The position numbers and the translations under genes are program-made. Below the pieces are notes generated by a model. The model did not search any database. It was not told where the DNA came from and saw only the letters and a list, made by a program, of their open reading frames with translations. A DNA stretch of 64,000 nt from Liolophura sinensis (Eukaryota; Mollusca; Polyplacophora; Chitonida; Chitonidae), in NCBI RefSeq assembly GCF_032854445.1, contig NC_088295.1, forward strand, positions 37,375,385 through 37,439,384, read 5' to 3'. Positions within the stretch are counted from its first letter, which is position 1; each line of letters opens with the position of its first letter. Shown in pieces: positions 33,460-46,094 of the stretch.

Positions 33460-35290
33460 AGGTGCATTTCTTAATTTACATTCAAACTTGTCAGCCAAGG
33501 GTCAGTTTTATGAAGCAAACTTAGTGTAAAGTAACTCTTAGCTAAGTGCACTTCATATCTCTACAATATTGTCATGGAAATGAAGGGTATACTTAGCTAA
33601 ATGAGCTTCATGAACATGGCCCAGCCCAGTTTATCTCATTAAAGTCCCTCCCTTGCAAACTAAATTTGCGGATTCTCGTACTCTCAATGCTGGTTGAACC
33701 CTTAACAACAGTAAGCACATGTAGTCGACAGCGCTTGTAAGGCCATTTGAGTAGTTTACCCTTCGCTGCAGACTACTTTTCTTCATTTAATATTTCCATC
33801 AACCCGTATGATATTTCAGACGTATGTTTGTAGTAAGTTTGTCAGTTATTTGCCAAAGGCTTTCCGGTTTCTTCCATGCACCAAGCGGACCGCCATCTTT
33901 CCAAGAGAAAGTTTTTGAGAATGGCATTGAACAATCAATTCATCAATCAATCTAATGAAATTTTTTGAATACTAATATCTGTGGCTCAGTGATAGGAAAT
34001 ATTCTCTACTATAATGAGTAATATATTCCATACGCCAAAAACTCAAACACACCAAAGACTTAGACTGAACATTTATTACACAACTTTAACAAATCACAAC
34101 TCCCAATGACAAATAAACAACTCTGTGGAAATACAATGTTCTAAATACCTGGTAATTACGGGTGATTTTTCTTATTAGGGCTACCAACGTCTTAGTCATT
34201 ACATTTATCTGAAGAAAGCGTACATGTGAACAGATATCACTTTAAATGTTCATACTTTGGTGACCAGTGTAGTACTATTGAAAGATTCCTGGTGTGTGAC
34301 GATGTCACTGTACTTCCGCTTTTTACAGACCACCAAGATATTCTTGAACCCTGAAAATAGCAATACATTTACGATTAACGAAAAAGCCCAATTCTCTGTT
34401 CTCTTCCGAATTAAAAAGTCTATATTTATTCTTTCTTTGAAGTACTGAAAATTCCGTAATGGTTTTGCATGGTCTGAAACACGAACAAAACAAATAGAAT
34501 GAAAAAGAAGGCAAATCTCAAAACGACACTTACTGCACCAGGTAGCAGCATGTTTCACATGGGATCGGGCAAAGGGTTTTACCAGGCGCGAAAGTATGCG
34601 CATATGAATATGTAATACAAGTTTAAATAGTTTGTCGCCCCTTTTTGTCATAGTTATACATTTATGAAGGATTCTCTTCTGGTCTACAGTAGGACATTAT
34701 TGTTTAGAATGACAAATGAAATTAACCTAGCGAAAGCTCTACAAATAAGCTATTCGTTTAACAGAGTTACGAAACAAACTCCCTTTAACTACTAATGGTC
34801 AACGGAGGAAAAAAACAAAGCAGATAGAAGAACGAGTTCAACTTGCGCCACACTAATATAAAGTAGCTAAAAGTGCAAAGCGAAAATTGGTGGTAAAGTT
34901 GTGGCCCTTCTAGCTATCACAAGCTGAAAACAAAACAGATAAAACAACAAGAAGCGATAGTGGGTGTGAATAAGCATTTGACAGAAGCGATGTCTACCAT
35001 GGAATGTTAAAGCCATGCGACACGAAGTCTTACCGTCACATAACAGAGGCCTGGTGGTGAAGATGGGACGATTTGCAAACGAAACGATACATTCTCGGGA
35101 GACATCTACGAAAAATAAGCTGTTAGTTGTTAAGGCTGTGTGTGCAATGAGAAACAGTGGCTTCATGTCACGTGAACGCAAACCACCAATCAGCGCTCTT
35201 GAGAGGTGTCCATATAGAAAGACAAAACCCCACGTCGATTGCCTGTGCTATCCATCACTCTATCCAGAGTCGTCCACTTAAAGCGATAGT
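33460..35290. other. Stretch without a recognisable gene, downstream of the receptor
   Basis: The final coding exon of the GPCR gene could lie here or further left on the minus strand. I could not pick out a hydrophilic C-terminal tail after a phase-1 acceptor. The 34250-34651 minus frame has the wrong character (hydrophobic, F-rich). Confidence 0.3.
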
Positions 35291-35305
35291 AGCGCTGGGC
35301 CTTAC

Positions 35306-35414
35306 CTTTGCGGAACTTCTGGTTGAAGCCGGTGTATATCAAAGGATTAAAGGCGCTGTTGGAATAGGCCAGGTAAAGAGCGAAGAAATGGAACTTGTTA
35401 AACCACTCAGCGAG
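35306..35414 (-). CDS. Rhodopsin-type peptide GPCR, exon 4 (TM7 and helix 8)
   Basis: A 109-nt exon between CATATTTCAG and CGCAAAG|GTAAGG, encoding residues 316-351 plus the first base of a glycine codon. TM7 reads FFALYLAYSNSAFNPLIYTG with the NPxxY motif intact (N338, P339, Y342), then FNQKFRK of helix 8. The phase-1 donor shows that at least one more exon with the cytoplasmic tail follows; it was not found and may lie beyond the left edge of what I could recognise. Confidence 0.92.
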
Positions 35415-35481
35415 CTGAAATATGAAGGAGTCATTCGAATAAAATATAACCTGTCTTCAGCTTAATCTAGACATTACCATT

Positions 35482-35590
35482 TCATTTATTTTTTTGATTG
35501 GTGTTTTAAACCATACCCAAGAATATTTTCACTTTTATATAGCATCATGGTGGGAGGAAACAGGGCAGAGCCTGAGTGAAACCATATCAA
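35482..35590 (-). mobile_element. SINE-1 fragment
   Basis: TTTTGATTGGTGTTTTAAACC, then AAGAATATTTTCACTT and ATGGTGGGAGGAAACAGGGC. Tail-side half only. Confidence 0.8.
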
Positions 35591-35857
35591 CGATATCAGT
35601 CGAATGTTGACAATTAATACGTACAAGGCGAATGGAAATCGGATAAAATGTGATATGGAAACTTCTGCTACACTGTATTATTTCCATTTCCGGTGCATGA
35701 GCGAGTATCTCCACTTATGTTGCTACTGGTGGTAGATAGACAATGTAATTGTTTACTCATCTGTACATTATTATGGGTATTATACTTATATGTCTTTATG
35801 CCTGTTCTTTATGTCAGCGTTGATCACAGTGGAACATCAAATTTCACTCTAAATGAT

Positions 35858-36095
35858 TTATTTCTATATTTTTTTGATTGGTGTTTTACGCCATACTCAA
35901 GAATATTTCACTTATACGACGGTAGCCAGCATTATGGTGGGAGGAGACCGGGCAGAGCCCGGGGGAAACCCACCGCAAATCCGCGGGTTGCTGGAAGACC
36001 TCTCCACGCACTGCCGGAGAGGAAGCCAGCGTGAACTGAACTTGAACTTACGACTACCGCTTTGGTGGTTTTGGTGGAACTCTAGAGTCCACTCT
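35858..36095 (-). mobile_element. SINE-1, long copy
   Basis: TTGATTGGTGTTTTACGCC, TATACGACGGTAGCCAGC, GGGCAGAGCCCGGGGGAAAC, GCCGGAGAGGAAGCCAGCGT and a remnant of the B box (TTGAACTTACGAC). The tRNA head is incomplete. Confidence 0.88.
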
Positions 36096-36846
36096 GTATG
36101 ACAACAGATGCAAAAATATAAATGTGGATAAACGCTGCTCTCATCAGTTTATAACGCCCGAAAGTTCCCTTGCCTATACCATGAGGGAGGCATTATTTGA
36201 ATTTCCGGCGAAATTGTGACTCACTATATATGAATATATTTGTGTGATTCTTTTCATCGTACTTAAAGGAACTGAAGTGATCAAATTAAATCCACCGCAT
36301 CAGGTAGTACATCAGGAACCTCCTGACTTAAGGCCGCTGCCATGCTATGGCAGCAGTTAAATTCTAACACCCATCCGATTGACTGCCGCGGAATCGAGGC
36401 TTGTTTTAATGTGATGGTAAATAAAATGTGATGGTAAATAAAATGTGATGATAGCACAGCAATTATAAGTAATTCTTGACCGTCGTCTAATGAATTGTAA
36501 CTAACATCATTATAGTTTTTTTTTACCTAATTCTGCTTAAGGTATAAAGCAAGAGCGCGCGCAATGTGCTACCATTTAAGCATTTACATGAGCAGTTAGA
36601 ATAAAACTGAACCGGCCGTTCAGGACGTTCTGGAAGCACGGTTTGCACCCCAGCAGTTAGAATTTCTTTGCAAACATAAATGTTTAAAGTCAGATTCATT
36701 AGCCTTATCAGTTGGAAACGCATGCTTCGCTCTTTTTCACCTCGCGTATGGCTTTTACTGGATCACTGATAACGCTTCCTTGGATATGAATGTATGTAAA
36801 CAGTAAGTCGACGCGATGTAAAGATCATCACCGTCCATACACTCAC

Positions 36847-36945
36847 TTCGGTTTGTTCACGGTACTCAGCATACATAATACAGATATGAAACGGCAACCA
36901 GCACAGTATAAACATGAACAGGATGGCTACCAGCATAATCACAAC
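36847..36945 (-). CDS. Rhodopsin-type peptide GPCR, exon 3 (TM6)
   Basis: A 99-nt exon between TTTTACAG and GAA|GTGAGT, phase 0 on both sides, encoding residues 283-315. It contains the TM6 signature FILCWLPFH (C297, W298, P300), followed by ICIMYAEYREQTE leading into the third outer loop. It has no ATG-started frame long enough to stand out, and was located by expecting TM6 downstream of exon 2. Confidence 0.92.
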
Positions 36946-37072
36946 CTGTAAAATAAAGAAACAGACTTGTTAGCATGTTAAGTTTCGGAGGTTCCTATAC
37001 ACACAACCTCTTTAACCATAATACATGTTTTTGTGTCAATGGAATTTGCAGTTCTATAGCTGTTACTCGTAG

Positions 37073-37140
37073 GGCTACAGAGCATTATGGTGGGAGGATT
37101 TACGGGCACCGGGAGAAACCCACGATCAAGGCCTTGTGCA
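37073..37140 (-). mobile_element. SINE-1 internal fragment
   Basis: GAGCATTATGGTGGGAGGAT and GGGCACCGGGAGAAACCCAC only. Confidence 0.6.
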
Positions 37141-37437
37141 AAATTTACTGTCATATGTCAACCAATCGACGTGGAATTTGTATCCCTTTTAAAATACGAT
37201 GAAACCATTGTTCCAAGTGACATGATATCTTTAACAATTAAAAAGGTTATTTTGGGGAAAAAATTGGTGAGTTCATATCTAATCGATTTTTTACTATATT
37301 TTAGTAATATATGTATAATCCCCACCCCCCCAAAAAAAATTACCTTTCCCAAAATATCAGCCTCATGTGTACACTTGTGAATGTCGGTAATTAAAGGAGA
37401 AGAAAACATATAAATGATGCCAAAATCAGATGAAATC

Positions 37438-37530
37438 AGACCACCCACCATAATGCTGGCTACCATCGTACAAGTGAAATATTCTTGAGTACGGCGTTAA
37501 ACACCAATCAAATAAATAAATAAACAATGT
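37438..37530 (+). mobile_element. SINE-1 3' fragment with tail
   Basis: CCACCATAATGCTGGCTACC, GAAATATTCTTGAGTACGGC, AACACCAATCAAATAAATAA. 5' truncated, with the A-rich tail kept. Confidence 0.85.
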
Positions 37531-37564
37531 TGTTTTCTACTGTTGTCTATTATACCATACGTTG

Positions 37565-37715
37565 TGAATTCAAGCCCAGCTCATGCTGACCGTACCTTAG
37601 GATGATCTGTCAGCGCCCGGTTTCCTCACACCATAATGTTGACCGCCGTCGTACAAGTGAAATATTCTTTTGTAAGGCGTAAAACTCCAATCAAATGAAT
37701 GAATTAGCATTTTAA
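37565..37715 (+). mobile_element. SINE-1 copy, 5' truncated
   Basis: From the B-box region (GTGAATTCAAGCCCAGCTC) through CGCCCGGTTTCCTCACACC to ACTCCAATCAAATGAATGAA. Only 35 bp separate it from the preceding copy. Confidence 0.82.
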
Positions 37716-38344
37716 AGTCTGCCTCTACCTTTACCAAAACGTGATTTTTATTTTCTGCGATGTGGCGTTGAGCCATAATCATTCATTCTTTCACTCATTT
37801 TTTGTTCGGTGGAAACATTCTGGGATATTTTCTGTGTGACAAACACAGATCCATTGGTTGGTTTAATAATCAAGAGAAGAGTGGACGAGGGTGGGAGGGT
37901 TTATTGTCTGTCACGAATGAATGACGCTTAATGATTGATGGACAGCTTGGGTTTTTCTAGCTTCCTGTCCAAATAGCGGGTTATTATTTCTTCATTAGCG
38001 CACATTTTGTGATTTCTATTTATATGGACGTATGACTTGGTGATCTTAACTCCCCTAAAAACAAACGAGAAATAAATGAGAAGCTGCACGTCAGTCACGT
38101 TGGAGTCAGTAGAGTGCAGTAATTGGCTTTGACAGCGGAAGTATATTACTATGCCGCCAAAGGATAAAGAGAAATAGTGTTCCGAATGAGAACAAAACTT
38201 GCGACTTCCTCAGTAACAATATCGCCATAGCTGGTAATTTGTGGATGTAGGTCTTCTAGGTACAAACACCTTTGGTTCATTTAACGCAACAAGGGCCTTC
38301 CTTTGGTGGATTTATTTATGTAATTTAAGTTTTACGCCTTTCCT

Positions 38345-38720
38345 GTGAATCCAACCATCAAGTCAGACATTCGCTTACCAGTCGTAGACCATATAGGGGC
38401 GTTCCAAATCGACAACTGCCCGTTCCGAAACAATCTGTTGTTTCCAAGGAAATTTGTACTAAATACAATATACTATACAAATTATTACGTTATATTACTG
38501 AAGGTTTGCTTTACATGTAAATTTATAGGCGTTGTAACGGACATTCCTTTACCAATCGTGAGCAATAATTTTCACCATTCCCGTATACAAGTTGTTCATG
38601 AAAAGTTGCGCTTCGAATGCAACTGTTCATATATCCAACGAGGAGATTTTATCCAACACAATGCATGTACATTCCCGATAGCTGCGGTTAAGCGGAATTA
38701 CACGCAATTATGAAGCAAAG
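38345..38720 (+). repeat. Fold-back repeat family, copy
   Basis: TCAAGTCAGACATTCGCTTACC at the outer end, then CAACTGTTCATATATCCAACG AGGAG, which is the reverse complement of the inner part at 30800-30850. Confidence 0.55.
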
Positions 38721-39351
38721 CGCCAGGAATTCAGGACACTTAAATCAGTTTTATGGTTTTAAGCTACTGCTTCACCATGAGTTAAACAGTATCACGTGTG
38801 GCATTCCCGCCTCTCTACCATTCCAGCGTTCATTATATCCCCCTTCATGCTGGTTAGACGATAGGGTTAGGTGATTTTCACATCTAGTTTGTGCATCTTT
38901 AATCATTTGTGCAACCGTTAATCATTTTTTTACAAGGAATATTCTTTGTACATCTTTTAGGTGGAGGCCATCCCATTGGTAATCATCTCTGAAAGATTTC
39001 CCCACTGTAGACATGGGTTGTAGACATTTGTAAGAGAAGTGAGGTGTGTGTTCAGCTGAAATGCTCCTAAAGACACATGCTACAAACAGATCGAGAAAAG
39101 CATGTATGATCCGTTGAAATGAGACTGTTCGTCTATTCCATGTCAAATCAACACAATGCACATAGATTTATTTAGGACACTTTATTTTCGTGGGCTGCAA
39201 TAATCGGATTGGTTAATTGAGGACATGTTTTGGACCTGCATAATACGATGTAGGACAACTTAGGTAAGTAAACACAACGTAAAACCCCAATCATACTTAC
39301 ATGCACACACACACTTAACCAAGTATAGCAATATATCACACTGCAATAAAT

Positions 39352-39512
39352 TTATTTCTTTGATACGTGTTTTACGCCATACATAAGAAAGTTTCACATG
39401 TACGACAGTGGCCAGCATTATGGTCTAAGGAAGCCGGACACCCACGACCATCCCATATTGTTGACATATCTTTCCACGTACGACCAAAGAGGAAGCCAGC
39501 ATGAGCTTTGTA
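39352..39512 (-). mobile_element. SINE-1 copy, diverged
   Basis: GTGTTTTACGCCATACATAAG, CAGTGGCCAGCATTATGGTC, GAGGAAGCCAGCATGAGC. Head missing. Confidence 0.78.
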
Positions 39513-39647
39513 AAAGATCGCAGTAAAAGAAGAACCCAAAAAGCAGTTTTGAATGCACGTCAGATGCATCTTGGGTATATAAACAGTTTCACGTCTCGCT
39601 TTGTCCTAAAATACACTGTTACTCGGCATCCACACACAGTTCAGCTG

Positions 39648-39900
39648 TTGTGAGTGAGCGAGTGTTTGGGGTTTACTAAGCAATTTTTCAGTCATATGAC
39701 TTACCGAAGGCAAGTAAACCGCCCTGCCAGAGCCATTATACTGATACGGGTCAAACAGCCGTTGCACTAACCCCTAATACTGAAGACCAAGCGAAGAAGT
39801 TATTTTCTCTTTTAAGGTCTTAGGTCTGACTTGACCTAGGATTCACCCTGGATCTACAGCCGCCCGAAGCGGATGTTCTACCAACTGTGCTATCGGTGGA
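39648..39900 (-). mobile_element. SINE-2 copy
   Basis: GTGAGTGAGCGAGTGTTTGGG, TTTTTCAGTCATATGAC, GCCATTATACTGATACGGGTC, CTGGATCTACAGCCGCCCG. On the minus strand the A box TAGCACAGTTGG (39881-39892) is intact and the B box is decayed. Same family as the insertion at 7529-7863. Confidence 0.85.
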
Positions 39901-40499
39901 GCTGGTTTGCTTTTTTTTACGGAATCTGTCTTACATTTGAAACTTTACACACCCCCGCCCATATAGTTTTAAGTTGAAAACAAAAATACACATAGAAACT
40001 CAAAAATTGTCGTCACCAGTGTTTCATAAGCATATAAATCACCATGTGAATTTGTCTACCTCATGGCGCGTTCTGGGCATGCGCACTGCTGCACACCAAG
40101 AACTACTATCTAATTACTAACAGGAATCGAGCAAAGACCTCGTCACGTTTTTGACTAATAAAAAATAATTACGATATGGGGATAACACCCAGTGCAAACT
40201 GATTTGTTAAATGTAGACGGCTGTATTACTGTTGCCATGATACCATAGTGGATCATTTCCACTCTGTTGTCACCTGATTGCACACGCCTATCCTCAAATC
40301 TCCACGAGCGAACGTTATTGAATGATACTGACATGGATTTATCGCTCTCCATGCGGCTACAATCTCTGCGCGCTAATTTATACAGCCATGGTAATTTCCA
40401 CCCGAAACTTTCTGTTAATCTCAAATAATCACATGTATAAGAGCAAAACTCACCGATTAGTTCATATTTACTGTACAGAACAACGCGACTTGCTTAACA

Positions 40500-42300
40500 A
40501 GGAATCAGTCATTCGGACGATGTAATTGCATACACTCTGGCGAAATTGCCTATACAGCCTCTCTGCTTACAATTTGTATGTAAAGGTTTTCATCACTGAG
40601 CGAGGAAAGCCTGTGATAATGGTGTTTGGAAAGGCACACACGGTATTCTAATAAATGTGCCTCAAGCCAATAAAAGATCAAAGCTTAACCAATTAAACGA
40701 TCAAAATTAGGTACTGACATCAAGAATTCATGCACATGATAAAACCTCAAGTTAATGCTGTCTTGTCTTTGATTTTTGTACTTCATCGACAGCCTGACTA
40801 TCAGTTATTGCTTTGTCAGTATTTATCTTGTATTTATTAATAGCAGATTAACAATTAAAAGAATAAGAATATATTTTGTGAGTGTAAATGTGATGGTGCT
40901 GGACAGTGGATCTGAATTTTGGTCGCTGACAGTTTTTCCTTCTACAAATGTGAACTATTGACAGTATAAAAGACTCACATATCTTGGCCTCTGTTGTTGG
41001 TATATTTTCCTGCCTCTATACAGGACAATCAAGTTGTTACAAAACGAAACGTGTTGTCTTTTGCTGTCGTTTAATGTAGGATATTGCATGTGGTATTTAG
41101 TACAAGGCAGTAGAAAGGTTATTAAAACAGTACTCAAAACTACCATTATACACTTTCTATACATTAATGAAGGCTTGAATAAAAATGTAAATGTTAAAAT
41201 TCCGGAATACAAACCAAACCCCTATCCTCTTAAGATACTCATCGTCAGCTTGGAGTGTATTTGTATGGTAGTACGGATAGATCACATGAACTGTACGTCA
41301 TGCCACCGAATCTAGAATGTGATAAAATCTGACATTTGTCGATCTGCTATTTTGCTGTCAAGTGTTTTGCAATTTAATCGCTGTAACATTTGTTACTGTG
41401 TACGAAACGCAGGAATGGATATTTTAGATGATATCTCTATGAGACGCGACTATACCCGCATAACATGTGATCTGTCCCTATTATGTTATTATGCTCTCAT
41501 ATAGGGAATTTATATGTTATCATTTTCTGCGATGTGTTTTGGAAATAAATGCGCATTGTTGCCCATAGTAAGCGTGTGTTTTTCTTGCCACACTGTTGTC
41601 GTCATCATCTGGCCATAGTAATGTGCAATCACAGGATTACAAATACGAATCGTATATGTCGCTGTATTTTGTAGTTTGTGTTTGTTTTCTCAAAGAAAAT
41701 GGGTTTGCGTAATGCACTTTGCATAGTTTTCCAGAGCGTTTTCTTTGCTCTTGTTGTCAAAATTTAAAGAACAAAAGGAACCTTTGCTAATAAGGGTTAA
41801 GCGTACAATGGGTTTTGTTTCCGGGTAAATGTTTTGGCAAGCCGGTCATGTCGTACAGATAAAAAAACTGGAGCTATTAAATCATTTGTCACAGTATTAA
41901 CATCATTTCATGGTCCTAAGGACTTTGGTAACAATACATCAACAAACCGTTTTATTAACAGACAGAAGACATAGAATTCTTTACACAGTTAGTGATTGTC
42001 TTTCATATTCATGAGCATAATATCCGTACTAGTAAACTTCTTGGTAAGCAAAAATAACAGTTCTCTGAATCAATGCAAAAACCTCTAACGACGTCAACTG
42101 GATTTCGTTCAGTCTCTGTCTTCTGTGTTATATTTGTATGCCAGGGTATTAAGAATCATGACTTTGAGTGATTATTATTTCTGGAGAGAAGCCAATGTCC
42201 GACTTCAGTTTATATGTTTATCTGTCATCCACTTCATTACAGAACTTCATAATCATCATACATAACTATGGAAATTTGTTTCTTTAACAAATGCGTTACG
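40500..42300. other. Intronic stretch without further features
   Basis: AT-rich intron sequence. The frames at 40776-41504 on both strands overlap and show no motif. Confidence 0.35.
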
Positions 42301-42353
42301 TTATTTGTGGGGGTAATTGTATAAAGCATGTAACAAAGCGTGCTTCTCGTTAC

Positions 42354-42372
42354 ACCTGGCGCCCTGAACGCT
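42354..42372 (+). other. Possible LTR edge and primer-binding site
   Basis: TTACA followed two bases later by TGGCGCCCTGAACG, which resembles the end of a retrotransposon LTR (..ACA) and a tRNA primer-binding site (TGGCGCC...). No matching LTR start, second LTR or gag/pol frame was seen, so this is weak. Confidence 0.2.
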
Positions 42373-42631
42373 CGATTTCAACCAGACGAGGGAGCGTAGG
42401 GTTTTGCTCATTGCGATAGATTCTGTCAAATAATCGAGTCGTCAGAGATACAGAGAATTGACAGATATCTGCAATACACAGTAGTCGTCAACAAATTAGC
42501 CTTATGTTGTAGTAGAACGCACTACTGTTATCCATTTAGCTTTTCTATGGTTTCGTTCATATAAACTATAAAAAGTCTTTCCAAGAAAAAGCAATATGTG
42601 TCCCTAACGATAGCAACATTTGCAATATTTG

Positions 42632-42652
42632 CCCCCCCCCCCCCCCCCCCCC
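42632..42652. repeat. Poly-C run (21 C)
   Basis: Twenty-one consecutive C, then GCC. Prone to G-quadruplex on the minus strand and to assembly error. Confidence 0.95.
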
Positions 42653-44750
42653 GCCAGCTCCTCAAGAAACAAAAAAGTTATTTGTAAGAAGTTGCAATAC
42701 TAGAAATACTTGAACTACGCACAATGTTTTGTAAAAGTTCTAATACTTCAACTAAATACATTTACATAGAGTGGTTCGGCGATGTTTCAATAACAGAACA
42801 AACTAAGCACAGTAGTTCCACTACTTGAAAAATATCGAACATATTCTAGTGAGAAAACGAACTTAAATTGATTAATAAACTTAATGGAGTTTCAAAAACT
42901 ACGCAAAAGAATTTTGTGTGGATGCAAAAACTACTCGCATCTCTTTGGGTAGTGTGCATTACTTAAACATACGTACAAACACATACAGTGTGCATTTTGA
43001 TGGGCTGGTGCAAGGGATGGAGTTGTGCAATTGGTGAAAAACTAAGAACAGCTGTCTGTTGATAGGAGCTTTATTTAAACAAACAACACTCAGTGCATTA
43101 CTTGTATGCTACGCACTTTCCCGTGGGTGGGGGGCAATCCTTGAAAACACAGTTGTGCGTGAAGTTAATTTTCAAGGTGAAGAGTGATGTGTTGAACGCG
43201 AGCTGAATTGACCTTAACGCTGGCTTTATTGGCTTAGGTGGCTTGTTTTCCTGAGCATTTAAGACGATCAATATACGATGATGTGGACAAGAACTGGATT
43301 TCTATAGAGCACACCAGCTGTCGGAAGTATCACCCATCTACAGCAGATGTGCTCGTGAAGTGTTTTGAAACGCCAATAGTGGGATTTCCTCTACTTTCTA
43401 TAGGTGATGGAGATTTACGTCGAAGGCTACCATCGCGATCTTTAATTTGAATTGATTTTTAAATCTTCTAACCAGAGGAGATCAGGACGTTTACATCTCT
43501 GGTGAAAGGAGGGCCATTAGTTGCTCTTGATTAGCAATGACCAAGTAAATACCAGGGCCAGGTCAACATCTCTAGTATTACAAGAGCTCAGACGGCTTCT
43601 CAAAAATTACTCAGACTAATTCATTAATTCATTTAATTCATATCTTGATATGGTTTGTTTGATTAGCAACAGAGATATACAGAAGAGTCTTGGGACAATT
43701 CAAAAGTTTCAATCTGTAGTCTGAGATCATTTGATTTAGAGTTCAGATAAATTATTAATTCGATTCTGAAGTACAAATTATTGGGATAATGTTGGAAATG
43801 CGTTGTCATTATGCGATAATTTTCCAAATAACATCCTACCTGCCTTCACAAATAAAACCACTCATCCCATAATTAATGAGTGCAGCTCTATACATTACGG
43901 CCTTTAAAATTTCCCAATGGGCATTTAGAAGTCAGTAATAATAAAAATATGGACTCATATACCTTAGTTGAAGAAAGGGATGACTGACGCTAAATTCCAA
44001 ATTACCTTGACGAGAGAAAAACGTTAGAGCTTGGAAAACTTTTTATAACATAAGAAGCCGTGACAGTGTGGCATTTTTTCCCTTAAGAACCGAGAGAGCA
44101 CGCATACATGATGTTACGTCACAATAACAGTCGGAAATTATGAGAGTCTTCGATCATATATGAGCAATTACCACGGAAATGTTTGAAGTGCATCCTACTC
44201 CCGTGTGTGCAACATTGCATAACAGCACCAAAAGATCAAAAGCCAAAGTCTATACTCCAGAGGGATTCTTAAATACAGCAGTATAAAAATTTCATTGATT
44301 AGCCATTTCGCTGTAACGGATGTTTCAGAAAAATAAAACGCATATGAAAAAAAATCCTTTGACGGTCCCAAGGTGGCGGGCTGCAGGCTAGAATGTGTAA
44401 CCTTAGTGTCGGTGTTCGGCACTCTGCATATTCAAGAAAAGCTTCTTTTTTACAGCAGGATGGAAAATTCCATCATCATGAACACGTTCACACCACACTG
44501 GGCATTAGCTGAATGCAGACGCGTGGCTTACAAATCTGGCTTAATCTCGTTTGTTTTACAAAGATGAACATGTTTTTTATCAGTTTGCTCGCCCACACAG
44601 CTGCCCCTCTTATTGGCGAGCCCTATACTTGAATATGTTTCGCGAGCAACACCGCCGTTTTTGTTAAGATAACAAGGTTTACTTTGTTAATATTTAACAT
44701 CTTACACAGTGCCTTAGGTCAAATTTATCCTACCCAGGCCCCGAAGGAAC

Positions 44751-44856
<106 letters not shown>

Positions 44857-45074
44857 AACTTTCCTATGCCCACTTAAGTGGAGAAGGGCTAATTTTCTTT
44901 CCCCGTTTCGTTTGCCACGCTTGATCAGTGTAACATTGTAGAACTATATATCCTACCTCCAGTGTTTATATCCTTAAGATCTGCAGCACAATTAGGAATC
45001 GCGTAAATTCCTGCTAACTGAAAATATCTGCAGATCTCCTAAATTTCATTCCCATAATACAGTCCCGTTTTTAA

Positions 45075-45230
45075 TGTGTAGAAACATTCATTCGTATACA
45101 AGCCTTCAACCATAATGGATGTTCCGGTTCAATAACTGCAAGACCAAAAAGATTCATGCAAAGAGAAAAAGTCAACAGTTTTCATTGATGACGGAAAGAC
45201 GTAAAGAATTTTGTAGGCGAAGGAATTAAT
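45075..45230 (+). repeat. Fold-back repeat family fragment, directly beside a SINE
   Basis: GAAACATTCATTCGTATACA and GTCAACAGTTTTCATTGATG match the outer end (13062 and 13230). After the SINE-1 at 45232-45352 the inner part of the family resumes at 45380-45560 (CTCATATATCCAACGTGATC), so the SINE is inserted within the repeat. Confidence 0.55.
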
Positions 45231-45231
45231 T

Positions 45232-45352
45232 AATTTATTTATTTGATTGGTGTTTTATGCCGTACTCAGGAATATTTCACTTATACGACGGTGGTCAGCA
45301 TTATGGTGGGAAGAAACCGGGCAGAACTCAGGGGAAAACCCACGACCATAGT
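45232..45352 (-). mobile_element. SINE-1 copy, 3' half
   Basis: TTTATTTATTTGATTGGTGTT, TTATGCCGTACTCAGGAATA, ACGACGGTGGTCAGCATTAT, CCGGGCAGAACTCAGGGG. Truncated before the tRNA head. Confidence 0.85.
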
Positions 45353-46094
45353 GGGTACGGCCAGAGCAACCAAATTAAATCAACTGGTTTGTAAGTTAAG
45401 TAAAATAATCAAAGAGCTTCTTCAGTTGCGCTTTGATCGTGAAGACTCATATATCCAACGTGATCATTAATATGCCGCTCTTTGTCACAAATTAGGCAGA
45501 GAGCCAGAGATTCTGGACAATTCGTCAATTTTTACTTACAAGAGGAAAGAATTTAAGAATTAAGATTAAGATTTCAGTCCTAAATAATGATTAGTTATTG
45601 TCTCTTACCAGTTTCTTTCTTCCAACGATTTTTTGATGTATGATATTTGCTGACTGATTGTCAGAGTTGTATCTATAGTGTGAAATGTATCCCTTGAGGT
45701 TACCACACAACTATAGATTATCTTTAATATGTTCTGAGAATTGTGCATTCTTTTGTTCCTTATTATGAAATTTCTCGTCCATTGAGACTGTAGTGTGTCA
45801 AGGGAGACGGTAGTGTTCAGTATGGCCTCGTAAACACGCCAATGCATTTCCAAGGAAGGAAACAGAACTCCTCATGGACAGGAGAACATTCCTTAACACG
45901 CCCACGCTACTAAATATGCGATAGGGTCACGACCATGTGCTCAGCCAAGTGGTCAATGTGTATGTTAAAGACAGCTGTCAGCTAACACTAATTATCCTGT
46001 ACAATACTGACCTTCTCTTATACTTCGGTTTAATACACAATTGGAAATTTGCGTTTAGAATTGGTTCCCGCTGTTACTTCTGCAATTCTTGAAC

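Larger units (their letters stand above)
35415..36846 (-). other. Intron 3 of the GPCR gene
   Basis: A 1.4-kb intron in the third outer loop. It contains two SINE-1 copies (35482 and 35858) and a short 17-bp triplicate (GTGATGGTAAATAAAAT) near 36413-36450. Confidence 0.85.

Noticed and set aside
34250-34651. 133-aa minus frame as the receptor's C-terminal exon
   Set aside because: It is hydrophobic and F/I-rich, has no acceptor in the right phase at its start, and does not look like a cytoplasmic tail.
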